This document shows, piece after piece, positions 17,043 to 26,516 of a stretch of DNA of 64,000 nt. Origin of the DNA: Enterococcus aquimarinus (GTDB lineage: Bacteria; Bacillota; Bacilli; Lactobacillales; Enterococcaceae). The position numbers were made by a program, and so were the translations under genes. The notes below the pieces were generated by a model that had not been told where the DNA came from, searched no databases, and saw only the letters and a list, made by a program, of their open reading frames with translations. The stretch spans positions 1-64,000 of the forward strand of contig NZ_JXKD01000009.1 in assembly GCF_001885765.1 (NCBI RefSeq). Reading direction: 5' to 3'. Positions within the stretch are counted from its first letter, which is position 1; every line of letters begins with the position of its first letter.

Positions 17043-18278
17043 ATGGTCCTAAAAAACTTCAATGAAAACTTAGAAAAATATGCAGAGCTAATCGTCGCAA
17101 TTGGCGTTAATGTGCAAAAGTCACATACCGTTATTTTACAAATTGATGTTCAACAAATAGAACTTGCGCGCTTAATTACGAAAAAAGCCTATGAATTAGG
17201 GGCAGCAGAAGTCATTGTTAAATGGAATGACTCTTTCATTCAAAAAGAATTCTTACTACATGCCGAGCAAGAACGTCTCGAAAACATTCCGCAATACCGC
17301 ATTGATGAATCCGATGACTGGATTGAAAAAGGTGCGAGTCGTATCAGTGTCGTTTCCTCTGATCCAGGCGCACTTGCTGGTGTCGATTCGACACGAATTG
17401 CAGCATATCAAAAAGCTGCTGGAAAAGCATTAGCAAACTTACGTAAAGCAACACAAGCGAATAAAGTATCTTGGACAGTGGTTGCTGCTGCTGGACAAGA
17501 ATGGGCAAATAAAGTCTTTCCAGATTTAGCACCTGAAGCAGCTCTCGATGCTTTATGGGAACAAATTTTCAAGACTACTAGAATTTATACAGAAGATCCC
17601 GTAGCTGCTTGGAAAGAACATACGGATACTTTACAAGGGAAAGCGGAAGAACTGAATAAAGAACAATTTGTAGCGCTTCATTACACTGCACCTGGTACTG
17701 ATTTGATGGTTGGATTACCAAAAAATCATGTTTGGGAAGGCGTTGGTAGTTTAAATGCCCGTGGTGAGAAATTTAATGCGAATATGCCGACCGAAGAAGT
17801 TTTCTCAGCTCCCGATGCTAATCGCGTTGATGGTTATGTTTCAAGTTCAAAACCATTAAGCTATGCTGGCAGTATTATTTCTGGAATGAAATTCACTTTT
17901 AAAGATGGAAAAGTCGTTGATTTTTCTGCCGAAGAAGGACAAGAAGTTTTGGCAACATTGCTCGACACTGACGAAGGCGCACGTCGTCTTGGGGAAGTCG
18001 CTCTTGTTCCAGATCCTTCGCCAATTTCACAATCAGGTATTACTTTCTTCAATACATTATTTGATGAAAATGCTTCAAACCATTTAGCTTTTGGTTCAGC
18101 TTATGCTTTCAATTTACAAGGTGGCACCGAAATGACAGAAGAAGAGTTAGCTGCTGCTGGCTTAAATCGTAGTCATACTCATGTCGACTTTATGATTGGA
18201 TCTGCTGAAATGGATATTGACGGAATTCGAGCAGATGGCACAAAAGTACCTGTTTTCCGCAATGGTGATTGGGCGTAA
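17043..18278 (+). CDS. pepS: M29-family metalloaminopeptidase (PepS/AmpS)
   Basis: A 411-residue cytoplasmic aminopeptidase of the thermophilic AmpS/PepS (M29) family, releasing N-terminal residues from short peptides. Predicted metal ligands agree with the family: Glu251/252 (MPTEEVF), Glu318, His347 (NHLAFGSAY), His380 and Asp382 (HTHVDFMIGS); Tyr354 is the likely catalytic Tyr. GAGGAGGA precedes the ATG at 17043. It is monocistronic, with its own promoter and terminator. Confidence 0.94.
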   Translation: MVLKNFNENLEKYAELIVAIGVNVQKSHTVILQIDVQQIELARLITKKAYELGAAEVIVKWNDSFIQKEFLLHAEQERLENIPQYRIDESDDWIEKGASRISVVSSDPGALAGVDSTRIAAYQKAAGKALANLRKATQANKVSWTVVAAAGQEWANKVFPDLAPEAALDALWEQIFKTTRIYTEDPVAAWKEHTDTLQGKAEELNKEQFVALHYTAPGTDLMVGLPKNHVWEGVGSLNARGEKFNANMPTEEVFSAPDANRVDGYVSSSKPLSYAGSIISGMKFTFKDGKVVDFSAEEGQEVLATLLDTDEGARRLGEVALVPDPSPISQSGITFFNTLFDENASNHLAFGSAYAFNLQGGTEMTEEELAAAGLNRSHTHVDFMIGSAEMDIDGIRADGTKVPVFRNGDWA

Positions 18279-18302
18279 CGAGATTTTCGCTTAATAAAAA
18301 GT

Positions 18303-18340
18303 AAGAGGTGTGACATTCATCACTGTCACACCCTCTTTTT
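18303..18340 (+). terminator. Terminator of pepS
   Basis: An 11-12-bp stem with one bulge (AGAGGTGTGACA with TGTCACACCCTCT) followed by a T5 run. It is 25 bp after the stop. Confidence 0.88.
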
Positions 18341-18449
18341 AGCTTATTACCTAAAAAACGCCCGCTTTTCTGACTTTTTTTTCTTTTATGTAGTAAAGCA
18401 ATCGTTTTTTTGATAGAATTTACTTCATATATAGAAGGGATGAAAATAG

Positions 18450-19097
18450 ATGACACCAAATCGCGAGGACTATTTAAAATTAATCTTAGAACTTGGTGGA
18501 GATGTGCAACAAATTAGTAATAAACAGATTGTGATTGGATTAAATATTTCTGCTGCCTCTGTCAGTGAAATGATTACAAAGCTCGTTAAAGAAGAACTCA
18601 TTGATCACATTCCCTACAAAGGCGTACAACTAACGCCCAAAGGTTTATCGTTAGCAAGTTCCCTTATTCGTAAACATCGCTTATGGGAAGTCTTTCTCGT
18701 TGAGCATTTAGGTTATTCATGGAATGATGTACATGATGAAGCAGAGGTCTTAGAACATATCACATCCAATACTTTAGCCACACGCTTAGAACAATATTTA
18801 GATTCTCCAAAAACCTGCCCTCACGGTGGGATGATTCCGAAAGAAAATCAATTCGTTTATGAACAAAAAAGAGAACTTCTTTGCTCCTATGCGGTTCATT
18901 CGAAAATTCGCATCGCTCGTGTGATTGATGAGCGCGAATTATTAGACTATCTTGTGATGATTGATTTGCATTTACAAGAAGAATATGAAATTATTGATAT
19001 TTCACCTTACGAAGGTCCGATTACCCTGACGAATGGGGAGAAAACCGTGGTGGTGAGCTATAAAGCCGCCAATTCCATTTTTGTTGATTTATTATAA
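18450..19097 (+). CDS. DtxR/MntR-family metal-dependent regulator
   Basis: A 215-residue metalloregulator, probably Mn(II)-responsive like ScaR/EfaR/MntR. The winged HTH spans about 1-65 and the dimerisation/metal domain about 66-140. Visible ligands are Asp7 (REDYLKLI), a His in RKHRLWEVF, and the HDEAEVLEH cluster; CPHGG follows, as in longer DtxR proteins. A C-terminal SH3/FeoA-like domain occupies about 145-215. The start follows GAAGGGATG. It lies 14 nt upstream of zwf and is probably co-transcribed with it. No metal transporter gene is adjacent. Confidence 0.88.
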   Translation: MTPNREDYLKLILELGGDVQQISNKQIVIGLNISAASVSEMITKLVKEELIDHIPYKGVQLTPKGLSLASSLIRKHRLWEVFLVEHLGYSWNDVHDEAEVLEHITSNTLATRLEQYLDSPKTCPHGGMIPKENQFVYEQKRELLCSYAVHSKIRIARVIDERELLDYLVMIDLHLQEEYEIIDISPYEGPITLTNGEKTVVVSYKAANSIFVDLL

Positions 19098-19111
19098 GAG
19101 GAGTGAATGAA

Positions 19112-20629
19112 ATGAATCAAAAGAAAGTCTTATTTACGATTTTTGGTGCTACGGGTGATTTAGCACAAAGAAAACTTTATCCATCTTTATTTCGTTTGTA
19201 CCGTACAGGAAGTCTAGCGGAATCCTTTGCGGTGATTGGTACAGCTCGTCGTCCCTGGACCGATGAAACCTATCGTGACATCGTAAAAGAAACCATCGCT
19301 TACTTGAATCCAACTGAACAAGAAGCAGTTGAATTTGCTTCTCATTTTTATTATCAAGCACATGATGTCAATGATACCCATCACTATGACACGTTAAAAA
19401 TACTCGCTAATAAGCTCGATGAACAATACCAGTTAGAAGGCAATTTGCTCTTTTACTTAGCGATGTCACCGAACTTCTTTGGAACGATTGTTTCCCATCT
19501 CGAATCACAAGGCATGCTTTCATCGGATGGTTACCATCGTGTGATTATCGAAAAACCATTTGGAACTGATTTTGAAACGGCGAATAAATTAAACGATGAA
19601 ATCACAAGTGTCTTTTCTGAAAATGAAATTTACCGCATCGATCACTACTTAGGCAAAGAAATGATTCAAAATATTTCTGCCATTCGTTTTGCTAATAATA
19701 TTTTTGAATCCATGTGGAATAACCGCTACATTGACAATATCCAAATCACGATTGCTGAAAACTTAGGTGTTGAAGACCGTGGTGGTTACTACGATAAGAG
19801 TGGCGCTTTAAAAGATATGGTTCAAAACCATATTTTACAAGTGTTATCATTACTCGCAATGGAGCCGCCAGTTGCTTTTTCGGAAAAAGAAATTCGAGCA
19901 GAGAAAATCAAAGCTCTTGAAGCCGTTCGTATTTATACCCCAGAAGAAGTCAAAGAAAACTTTGTTCGCGGACAATACGATACTGGTCTCTTAAATCAAG
20001 AATCGTATACCGGCTATCGCCAAGAACCGGGTGTTGACGAAGAATCAGAAACGGAGACATTCGTCGCTGGTAAGTTTACGATTGATAACTTCCGTTGGTC
20101 AGGCGTACCCTTTTATGTTCGTACCGGAAAACGCCTCACTGAAAAAGGGACCCGAATCAACATTGTCTTTAAACAAGTACCAATTAACTTATTTAAATCA
20201 GAAGTTGGAAAAAAGTGCGAACAACCGACGTTGGAACCAAACATTCTAACGATTTACATTCAACCAACAGAAGGCTTCTCTTTATCCTTAAACGGCAAAG
20301 AAGTTGGCCCTTCCTTCGACATGTTACCAATTCAAATGGCTTACCGTAACAGTACCGAAACGATGGAAAATACACCGGAAGCTTACGAAAAATTATTACT
20401 CGACGCGTTAAATGGTGATGGCACCAATTTCACTCATTGGCATGAAGTGGCTCAATCATGGCGTATTGTCGATGTTATTCGTCAAACTTGGGATGAAAAC
20501 ACACCGGAATTCCCAAATTATCCAGCGGGTTCAATGGGACCAGATGCGGCATTTGAGTTACTTAAAAAAGATGGCTTTAAATGGATTTGGACACCCGATC
20601 AATGGTACCGTGATCGCAACTTACTTTAA
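19112..20629 (+). CDS. zwf: Glucose-6-phosphate 1-dehydrogenase
   Basis: A 505-residue NADP-dependent enzyme for the first step of the oxidative pentose phosphate pathway. Motifs are the nucleotide-binding GATGDLAQRKLYPSLF (about 11-26), EKPFG, the active-site RIDHYLGKE with the catalytic His, and GKRL. The ATG at 19112 follows AGGAG by eight nt; an in-frame GTG at 19103 is too close. Repeat copy B, ending in a terminator hairpin, follows the gene. Confidence 0.96.
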   Translation: MNQKKVLFTIFGATGDLAQRKLYPSLFRLYRTGSLAESFAVIGTARRPWTDETYRDIVKETIAYLNPTEQEAVEFASHFYYQAHDVNDTHHYDTLKILANKLDEQYQLEGNLLFYLAMSPNFFGTIVSHLESQGMLSSDGYHRVIIEKPFGTDFETANKLNDEITSVFSENEIYRIDHYLGKEMIQNISAIRFANNIFESMWNNRYIDNIQITIAENLGVEDRGGYYDKSGALKDMVQNHILQVLSLLAMEPPVAFSEKEIRAEKIKALEAVRIYTPEEVKENFVRGQYDTGLLNQESYTGYRQEPGVDEESETETFVAGKFTIDNFRWSGVPFYVRTGKRLTEKGTRINIVFKQVPINLFKSEVGKKCEQPTLEPNILTIYIQPTEGFSLSLNGKEVGPSFDMLPIQMAYRNSTETMENTPEAYEKLLLDALNGDGTNFTHWHEVAQSWRIVDVIRQTWDENTPEFPNYPAGSMGPDAAFELLKKDGFKWIWTPDQWYRDRNLL

Positions 20630-20637
20630 TCCCTTGA

Positions 20638-20818
20638 GTGCGGAGATCTGACAAAAGTCGTTTCACTCTGAAAAACCAGAAGCCTATTCGAGCAATTCGT
20701 TCTTCAGTTGGTCGAATGTCGTGAAGTTTTTCGAAAGAGCCGACTGTTATCTCCCACTTATCCATCAAACGTGCATATACACGTAAGAGGCTGTGACTTT
20801 TGTCGCAGCCTCTTTTTC
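20638..20818 (+). repeat. Copy B of the dispersed intergenic repeat, ending in a terminator hairpin
   Basis: Starts just after zwf and matches copy A (8618-8797) in the opposite chromosomal orientation. GACAAAAGTC at 20650-20659 and GACTTTTGTC at 20795-20804 form terminal inverted repeats; each is itself a small hairpin. Inside are an ATTCGAGCAA..TTGGTCGAAT stem and an ACGTG..CACGT hairpin. The last 34 bp (20785-20818) form a strong terminator (AAGAGGCTG with CAGCCTCTT, then T5) suited to zwf. The rest of the intergenic region, 20819-20883, shows nothing recognisable. Confidence 0.8.
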
Positions 20819-20883
20819 GTCTCTCCTTCGACTGTTAGATAAAACAAGCGTCTAGTAACGCTGGAAGCTGTAGAAAGTAAATA

Positions 20884-20920
20884 AAAAAAGATCAAGTAGC
20901 AAAGTACACTACTTGATCAA
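20884..20920 (-). terminator. Terminator of ileS
   Basis: A perfect 10-bp stem (20890-20899 with 20909-20918, GATCAAGTAG arms) followed on the minus strand by U7. It is about 47 bp past the ileS stop. Confidence 0.88.
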
Positions 20921-20966
20921 AATCTCTTGTTAAAACGACATTTTCTAAACAGTTGCTATGAAATTC

Positions 20967-23762
20967 TTACGCTTCAAAACCTTCAACGACTGCTTCTGGA
21001 TACTCTTTGGTAACAATTTGCGCGCAATGTGCACAAAGCGTTGGTAACTTCGTATCGGTACCAACATCTTTTTTCACTTGACGGCAACGATCACACGTTT
21101 CACCTTCTGCTTTTTCGACTAAAATGGCAACATCTTCAAATTGAACGGCAGATGCTGGCGCTTCTACGTGTGCTCCCATGATTTCAAAGGAATCAGGTGA
21201 CACAATTAATAATTGTGGAATATTAGCATTCACAGCCGTTAAGAGTGTATGAATTTGTTCATTTGGATAAATCGTCACTTTTGCCTCTAATGATTTACCA
21301 ATTAGTTTTTCATTACGAGCTGTTTCAAGTGCTTTTAAGACCTTGTCTCTGAAGTCTAAAAAGGCTGCCCACGTATCTAAAAGTTCCTCTTGGTTCGCAA
21401 AATCTTGATAAGAAGGGAATTCTGCTAATTGAACGTAAGCTTCTTCTTCTTTCAAATGTGACCAGATTTCTTCTGCCGTATGCGGAATGATTGGTGTTAA
21501 TAATTTTGATAAAGCGACTGCAACATCATAAAAGACGGTTTGCATACAGCGACGTTGGTAATCATTTTGCGCTTCAATATACACCACATCTTTCGCAAAA
21601 TCTAAATAAAAGGCGGATAAATCAATCGTTAAGTAGTTCATAACCGTGCGATAAATTTGTAAGAAATTATATTTCTCGTATCCTTCTTCACGAATTTCTT
21701 TGATTGTTTGATTTAAACGAATCGTCATATATTTATCGACAGAACGTAAATCTTCATAGGCTACTCGATCCGTACTTGGATTGAAGTCTTCCGTATTTGC
21801 TAATAAGAAACGCATGGTATTACGGATTTTACGATACACTTCGGATACTTGGTTCAAAATATCCATTGACACACGAACATCTGCTTCATAATCCACACTG
21901 CTAACCCAAAGACGTAAAATATCGGCACCCATTTGTTTAATCACTTTATCTGGCAATATCGTATTCCCGATTGATTTACTCATTTTGCGTCCTTCACCAT
22001 CTAATACAAATCCTTGTGATAAGACAGCTTTATACGGTGCCACACCATTGATCGCGACACTCGTTGTTAAACTAGAGTTAAACCAACCACGGTACTGGTC
22101 AGACCCTTCTAAGTACATATCAGCTGGGAACGTCAATTCTTCTCGTTGACGCAACACGGCTTCATGTGAAGAGCCAGAGTCAAACCACACATCCATAATG
22201 TCCGTTTCTTTCGTGAATTCGCCATTTGGTGACGCTGGATGCGTAAAGCCTTCTGGTAATAAATCTTTCGCTTCTTTTTGGAACCAAATATTCGATCCGT
22301 GTTCTTCGAATAACTGTGCCACATGTTCAATTGTTTCTGGTGTAATAATTGGTTCGCCATTTTCTGCATAGAAAACAGGTAGTGGAACGCCCCAGGCTCT
22401 TTGTCTTGAAATAACCCAATCACCACGGTCACGAATCATGTTGTAGATGCGTGTTTTGCCCCAAGGTAATAGCCAATCAACATTTTCAACTTCATCTAAC
22501 ATATTTTGGCGGAATTTATCAATCGATGCAAACCATTGTGGTGTCGCACGGAAGATAACCGGTTTTTTCGTCCGCCAATCATGCGGGTAACTATGTGTAA
22601 AGAAGTCTAGTTTTAATAATGCATTTTTTTCCGCTAATAATTCGGTAATCATTGGATTGGCTTTGTCATAGAAGACCCCTTCAAACATTGGTGCTTCTTC
22701 GGTGAAACAGCCACGCCCGTCAACTGGTGAAAGAACTTCTAATCCGTAACGACGACTCACAATGTAGTCATCTTCCCCGTGTCCAGGAGCTGTATGAACT
22801 AAGCCTGTCCCAGCCTCAAGTGTGACATGATCGCCTAGCATCACTAATGATTCTCGATCATAAAATGGATGCTGAGCAGTCATTTTATCTAACTGATCCC
22901 CTGCTAGCTCTTGTAAAATTTCGATTTCTTGCCAGCCGATTGCTTCTTTAACCGTTTCAAGTAAATCTTTAGCCACGACAAATTGACGTCCGTCTGCTTT
23001 AATTTCTAAATACACATAATCTGGATTGACAGAAATCCCCATATTTGCTGGTAAAGTCCAAGGTGTTGTTGTCCAGATGACAAAAGCCGTGTCTTCGCTT
23101 AATAATCCTTTACCATCTTTCACTTGAAAGGCCACATAAATCGATGCAGACTTCACGTCTTTATATTCAATTTCAGCTTCTGCTAAAGAAGATTCACTCG
23201 ATGGTGACCAGTAAATCGGTTTTAATCCTTTATAAATATAGCCTTTTTCTGCCATCTTACCGAACACACGAATTTCAGCTGCTTCAAAATCAGGTGTTAA
23301 CGTAATATAAGGATTGTCCCAATCGCCTGACACACCTAAACGTTTAAAGTCTTCTCTTTGCGCATCAACTTGTGTCATTGCGTAGTCATAACATTTTTGA
23401 CGGTACTCCGCCATCGACATTTCTTTGCGTTTAATTCCTTTATTGGTTAACACTTGTTCAATTGGTAGTCCATGTGTATCCCAGCCCGGAACGTACGGTG
23501 CACGAAAGCCTGACATTGATTTTGAACGCACAATAATATCTTTACTAATTTTATTCAAGGAGTGTCCTAAGTGAATATTCCCATTGGCAAACGGTGGTCC
23601 ATCATGTAAAACAAAGCTTGGTTTGCCTGCATTTAATTCTTGACGTAAGCGATAAAGCTCTTTTTCTTCCCATTCTTTTTGCCACTCGATTTCACGCGTC
23701 GGTAAATTGCCGCGCATTGGAAAAGATGTTTTTCCTAAATGTAACGTTTCTTTCATTTTCAT
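20967..23762 (-). CDS. ileS: Isoleucyl-tRNA synthetase
   Basis: A 931-residue class Ia aminoacyl-tRNA synthetase that charges tRNA-Ile. The HIGH-type motif is in [13 protein letters not shown] near residue 58-68, the editing domain is in the middle, KMSKS appears as RKMSKSIGN near 595-605, and the C-terminal zinc finger is CDRC...CAHC near 890-910. Length and layout are those of Firmicute IleRS. The ATG at 23762 is eight nt after GGAGAG. The mRNA carries a T-box leader. It lies downstream of divIVA, as usual in Gram-positive bacteria. Confidence 0.97.
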   Translation of the reverse strand: MKMKETLHLGKTSFPMRGNLPTREIEWQKEWEEKELYRLRQELNAGKPSFVLHDGPPFANGNIHLGHSLNKISKDIIVRSKSMSGFRAPYVPGWDTHGLPIEQVLTNKGIKRKEMSMAEYRQKCYDYAMTQVDAQREDFKRLGVSGDWDNPYITLTPDFEAAEIRVFGKMAEKGYIYKGLKPIYWSPSSESSLAEAEIEYKDVKSASIYVAFQVKDGKGLLSEDTAFVIWTTTPWTLPANMGISVNPDYVYLEIKADGRQFVVAKDLLETVKEAIGWQEIEILQELAGDQLDKMTAQHPFYDRESLVMLGDHVTLEAGTGLVHTAPGHGEDDYIVSRRYGLEVLSPVDGRGCFTEEAPMFEGVFYDKANPMITELLAEKNALLKLDFFTHSYPHDWRTKKPVIFRATPQWFASIDKFRQNMLDEVENVDWLLPWGKTRIYNMIRDRGDWVISRQRAWGVPLPVFYAENGEPIITPETIEHVAQLFEEHGSNIWFQKEAKDLLPEGFTHPASPNGEFTKETDIMDVWFDSGSSHEAVLRQREELTFPADMYLEGSDQYRGWFNSSLTTSVAINGVAPYKAVLSQGFVLDGEGRKMSKSIGNTILPDKVIKQMGADILRLWVSSVDYEADVRVSMDILNQVSEVYRKIRNTMRFLLANTEDFNPSTDRVAYEDLRSVDKYMTIRLNQTIKEIREEGYEKYNFLQIYRTVMNYLTIDLSAFYLDFAKDVVYIEAQNDYQRRCMQTVFYDVAVALSKLLTPIIPHTAEEIWSHLKEEEAYVQLAEFPSYQDFANQEELLDTWAAFLDFRDKVLKALETARNEKLIGKSLEAKVTIYPNEQIHTLLTAVNANIPQLLIVSPDSFEIMGAHVEAPASAVQFEDVAILVEKAEGETCDRCRQVKKDVGTDTKLPTLCAHCAQIVTKEYPEAVVEGFEA

Positions 23763-23785
23763 TTTTAGTTCTCTCCTTTAATTTT

Positions 23786-24003
23786 GTACAAAAAAAACGT
23801 TCCTCCCCTCATAAAAAGGGACGAACGTATCGCGGTACCACCCAAAGTTTAAAAATGACGAATCATTTTCCTTTGTAATCGATAACGAGATTAAACGTTG
23901 ATTTTTACTCATTTCAAAATCAAAGTATCAATAGAGGATCTAATCAATGTCAGGGTTTATCGGACTTTCACTCTCACCGACTCGCTAAAAAAATAATCAT
24001 TGA
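23786..24003 (-). promoter_or_regulatory. T-box leader of ileS
   Basis: The conserved T-box sequence GGGTGGTACCGCG (complement of about 23831-23843) lies directly before a terminator hairpin (ACGTTCGTCCCT with AGGGGAGGAACGT, followed by U8). This is the hallmark of tRNA-responsive antitermination. Stem I would lie upstream, where AATCAATG and CATTGATT can pair. An AUC codon (complement of 23937-23939) is a candidate Ile specifier, but I could not fold it with certainty. Confidence 0.92.
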
Positions 24004-24025
24004 TTTTTCTGTTCTATTACTTTTT

Positions 24026-24730
24026 TTATTCTACTTCTGAATCTGACACATGAACCACTTTTTCAGATGCTTCCACGACTGAAAAACCGTCTGCTGTTTC
24101 GAATGCTTCACTTGAGTTTACTTCAGAAACATTTTCGCTGTCAAGTTCTTTTGATAATACTTCACGAATCACTTGATGACTTTCTTGCACGTAACTTGAA
24201 AATGGTGCTAAAATCTCTTCCCACTCGGGTGTTTTGACCATTTCTAATTGCGATTGTAACATTAAGAGCATGTTACTATGGAAGACACGTGTTTTTTTCT
24301 TCAGGTCGTTCGTTTCAACGGCTAGTTGGCGCGCATTATTAGTCGCTTCAGTTAAAATTTCTTTGGCTTTTTCTTCCGCAGTTGTCATTAATTGATGCGC
24401 ACGTTTTTCTGCTTTCGCAACCATTTCATCCGCTTTATTTTGTGCAGAAGTCACGATAACTTCAGATTCTTTACTTGCACTTGTTTTCACTTTATCGGCC
24501 GTATCTTGCGCGACAATAATCGATTGGTTAAGCGCATCTTTTAATTCATTGAAGTATTCTAGTTTTTCTTCTGCATGTTTTAGAGCTTTTTCTAATTCAC
24601 GGTTTTTTTGGACCGCATCTTCATAATCACGAACGATTAAATCGAGAAAATCATCGACTTCATCTTTCTCGTAACCACGCATTTTTACTGGAAAACTTTT
24701 ATTTTGAATATCTAATGGAGTTAATGCCAT
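24026..24730 (-). CDS. divIVA: Cell division protein DivIVA
   Basis: A 234-residue coiled-coil protein that binds negatively curved membranes at the septum and poles. The N-terminal lipid-binding module starts ALTPLDIQNKSFPVKMRGYE and continues with DEVDDFLD. A long coiled coil follows (about 30-150), then an acidic C-terminal tail rich in Ser and Glu. The start at 24730 follows AGAGGTG by six nt; an in-frame GTG lies within the site. It is last in the division cluster before ileS. Confidence 0.95.
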   Translation of the reverse strand: MALTPLDIQNKSFPVKMRGYEKDEVDDFLDLIVRDYEDAVQKNRELEKALKHAEEKLEYFNELKDALNQSIIVAQDTADKVKTSASKESEVIVTSAQNKADEMVAKAEKRAHQLMTTAEEKAKEILTEATNNARQLAVETNDLKKKTRVFHSNMLLMLQSQLEMVKTPEWEEILAPFSSYVQESHQVIREVLSKELDSENVSEVNSSEAFETADGFSVVEASEKVVHVSDSEVE

Positions 24731-24748
24731 TTTCTTCACCTCTGAGTT

Positions 24749-25531
24749 TTATTTTCTTAGGACACCTAAAGTTAACTTGATTTTTTCTTTTTTTGTTTTG
24801 CCTTCGATACTTTGAATTTGTAGTCGTCCAAAGCCGCGAATCGAAACAATATCTAAGAGATCAAGCATAAAATCTGGACGCTCACTTTCAACCCAATTGA
24901 CCTTAATTTTTCCACTTTCAATCAATTGTTTTGAACGTTGACGAGAAATATTAAAGACAGTTGAAATAACTGTATCCAATCGTAAAGAAGAAACCGTTTC
25001 TTTCTCTTGCGTCCAACCATCTTTAGGTAGTAACAATTGCGTATAATTTTTGGGTTCTAAACGAACAGCCACATTTCCCATTTTAGTGACTTGTAATTGC
25101 ACAAAGGAGGACACTTCATCCGCTACGAATACTTGCCAATTCTCCCCGTCTGAAATGATATCCCCAAACATTTCGCGTTTTACCCCTGAACCAATCAATG
25201 TCCCTAACACTTTTCCATGACTCAAATTTGTGAATTTCTTTGGATAGTTGATTTCAAATAATGAGATTCCGAAATCATCTCTCGTCGCTTCATAGTACTC
25301 TGGATAAATCATACACCGGCGTCTTTCAGCGGCTTCATATCCTCCGAAAAACTGAAATTTCAAATCCGATTCTTGTGCGACCAATGTTTCTACGATGTAT
25401 GCTTGTCTAGGATCTAGAAAATCCGTTAGATAAGGAGCGTATTGAAAAGCGACTTGCTCAAGCCAATCCCCCACCAAATCAATAAAAGGATGCTCATCGT
25501 GGCGAAAATGTTGATAGACATTGGTATTCAT
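24749..25531 (-). CDS. ylmH: YlmH, S4-domain RNA-binding protein
   Basis: A 260-residue protein. The C-terminal S4 RNA-binding domain (about 180-250) contains LRLDTVISTVFNISRQRSKQ and GKIKVNW. The N-terminal domain is the YlmH-specific fold. Homologues act in ribosome-associated quality control and lie in division clusters between yggT and divIVA, as here. GGAG lies nine nt before the ATG. Confidence 0.92.
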   Translation of the reverse strand: MNTNVYQHFRHDEHPFIDLVGDWLEQVAFQYAPYLTDFLDPRQAYIVETLVAQESDLKFQFFGGYEAAERRRCMIYPEYYEATRDDFGISLFEINYPKKFTNLSHGKVLGTLIGSGVKREMFGDIISDGENWQVFVADEVSSFVQLQVTKMGNVAVRLEPKNYTQLLLPKDGWTQEKETVSSLRLDTVISTVFNISRQRSKQLIESGKIKVNWVESERPDFMLDLLDIVSIRGFGRLQIQSIEGKTKKEKIKLTLGVLRK

Positions 25532-25569
25532 CGAATCATACTCCTTCCTTTCAGTTTGTTACGCTTGTT

Positions 25570-25857
25570 TTATAATAATACTTGAATCAATCGTTGAAGT
25601 AATAAAACAATCGCTTGTGAAGCCAATTGAAGCACAATAATCGCAAAAGCAATATTGAAGTTCACTGGTCCAAAAGATAGATTTAAGTGATCAAACAATC
25701 CTAAATAGGGTTCGCATATTTTACTTAAAATGCGGCCAAATCCAGATTGATAGCCCCCTGGAAACCAAGAGAGTAGCGCATATACAACCAGTAATACGGT
25801 ATAAATTTCAATAGCTCTACTTAGAATTCCAATGAGCGTAATTAAAATAGAAATAAT
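25570..25857 (-). CDS. yggT: YggT/YlmG family membrane protein with a non-canonical AUU start
   Basis: A 95-residue membrane protein with two hydrophobic helices (about 3-30 and 65-93). It has the YggT signature in its middle: LLSWFPGGYQSGFGRILSKICEPYL, close to the family pattern SWFP..R.L..I..P.L. It sits between sepF and ylmH, where yggT always lies. The frame contains no ATG, GTG or TTG between an in-frame stop (within sepF) and the conserved core. The AUU at 25857 is eight nt after a perfect AGGAGG, so AUU (or the next AUU at 25854) is the likely start. The role in division or envelope is not settled; homologues affect chlorophyll/plastid nucleoids and Z-ring function. Confidence 0.85.
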   Translation of the reverse strand: MISILITLIGILSRAIEIYTVLLVVYALLSWFPGGYQSGFGRILSKICEPYLGLFDHLNLSFGPVNFNIAFAIIVLQLASQAIVLLLQRLIQVLL

Positions 25858-25871
25858 AAGTCCTTCCTCCT

Positions 25872-26498
25872 TTAAAGCGACATTTCGTTTAAGTCAAACA
25901 TGTCATTTTGCATGAGTGACTTCGCTGCCCCTTCAATTTCGACTGATTTCGGCGTACATAAAAACATTTCGTTTGAGACACGTTTAATATCGCCATCTTC
26001 AGCATATACAGTTCCGGTTAAAAAATCAACAATTCGACGTGCTTGTGGTTCTTGCATTAAGTGAAAATTAACGATTACCGATTTCCCGCTCATGATTTGC
26101 TTGGCGATGGTCATCGCCTCAGAATAACTTCTAGGCTCTAAGACCATAATCGTATTAGAAGAATCATTGGCCTGATTTTGACTGCGAGTCGTTGATCGTT
26201 CGGACTGCATCGGAACGACTTTTTTCTCAGGTTTTGAAGGTTTGCGTCCCGTAGTCGATGGACGATTGACTTGGCTCCTCGCCGACGCTGACGCACCCGG
26301 ATTAACAGTTGTTTTCGTTTGTGACGTCCGATTAGTCGTCGCAGCGTTTGCTTGTGACCCTGCTTGTGGTTTCGGTACGGATGTTGCTTGTGGCTTACTT
26401 CTTCGTGGAGGTTGCGTGAAAGCTTGTTCCTCGAAGACTTCATCATCCTCTAACCCGAAGAAGCTACCCATTTTGCCCAAAAAACTTGTTTTTGCCAT
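25872..26498 (-). CDS. sepF: Cell division protein SepF
   Basis: A 208-residue FtsZ-binding membrane anchor. An amphipathic N-terminal helix (MAKTSFLGKMGSFFG) is followed by an unusually long low-complexity linker rich in Ser, Thr, Gln, Asn and Pro (about 28-112). The conserved DUF552 core (about 115-200) includes MVLEPRSYSEAMTIAKQI and VNFHLM and RIVDFLTGTVYA. AAGGAGG precedes the ATG. It lies 18 nt after yggS. The linker makes it longer than the usual 150-residue protein. Confidence 0.95.
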   Translation of the reverse strand: MAKTSFLGKMGSFFGLEDDEVFEEQAFTQPPRRSKPQATSVPKPQAGSQANAATTNRTSQTKTTVNPGASASARSQVNRPSTTGRKPSKPEKKVVPMQSERSTTRSQNQANDSSNTIMVLEPRSYSEAMTIAKQIMSGKSVIVNFHLMQEPQARRIVDFLTGTVYAEDGDIKRVSNEMFLCTPKSVEIEGAAKSLMQNDMFDLNEMSL

Positions 26499-26516
26499 GG
26501 TATATTCCTCCTTGAT

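Noticed and set aside
20967-23762. Several long open frames opposite or shifted within ileS, xseA and the PTS genes
   Set aside because: They lack ribosome binding sites and known motifs, and overlap highly conserved genes completely.
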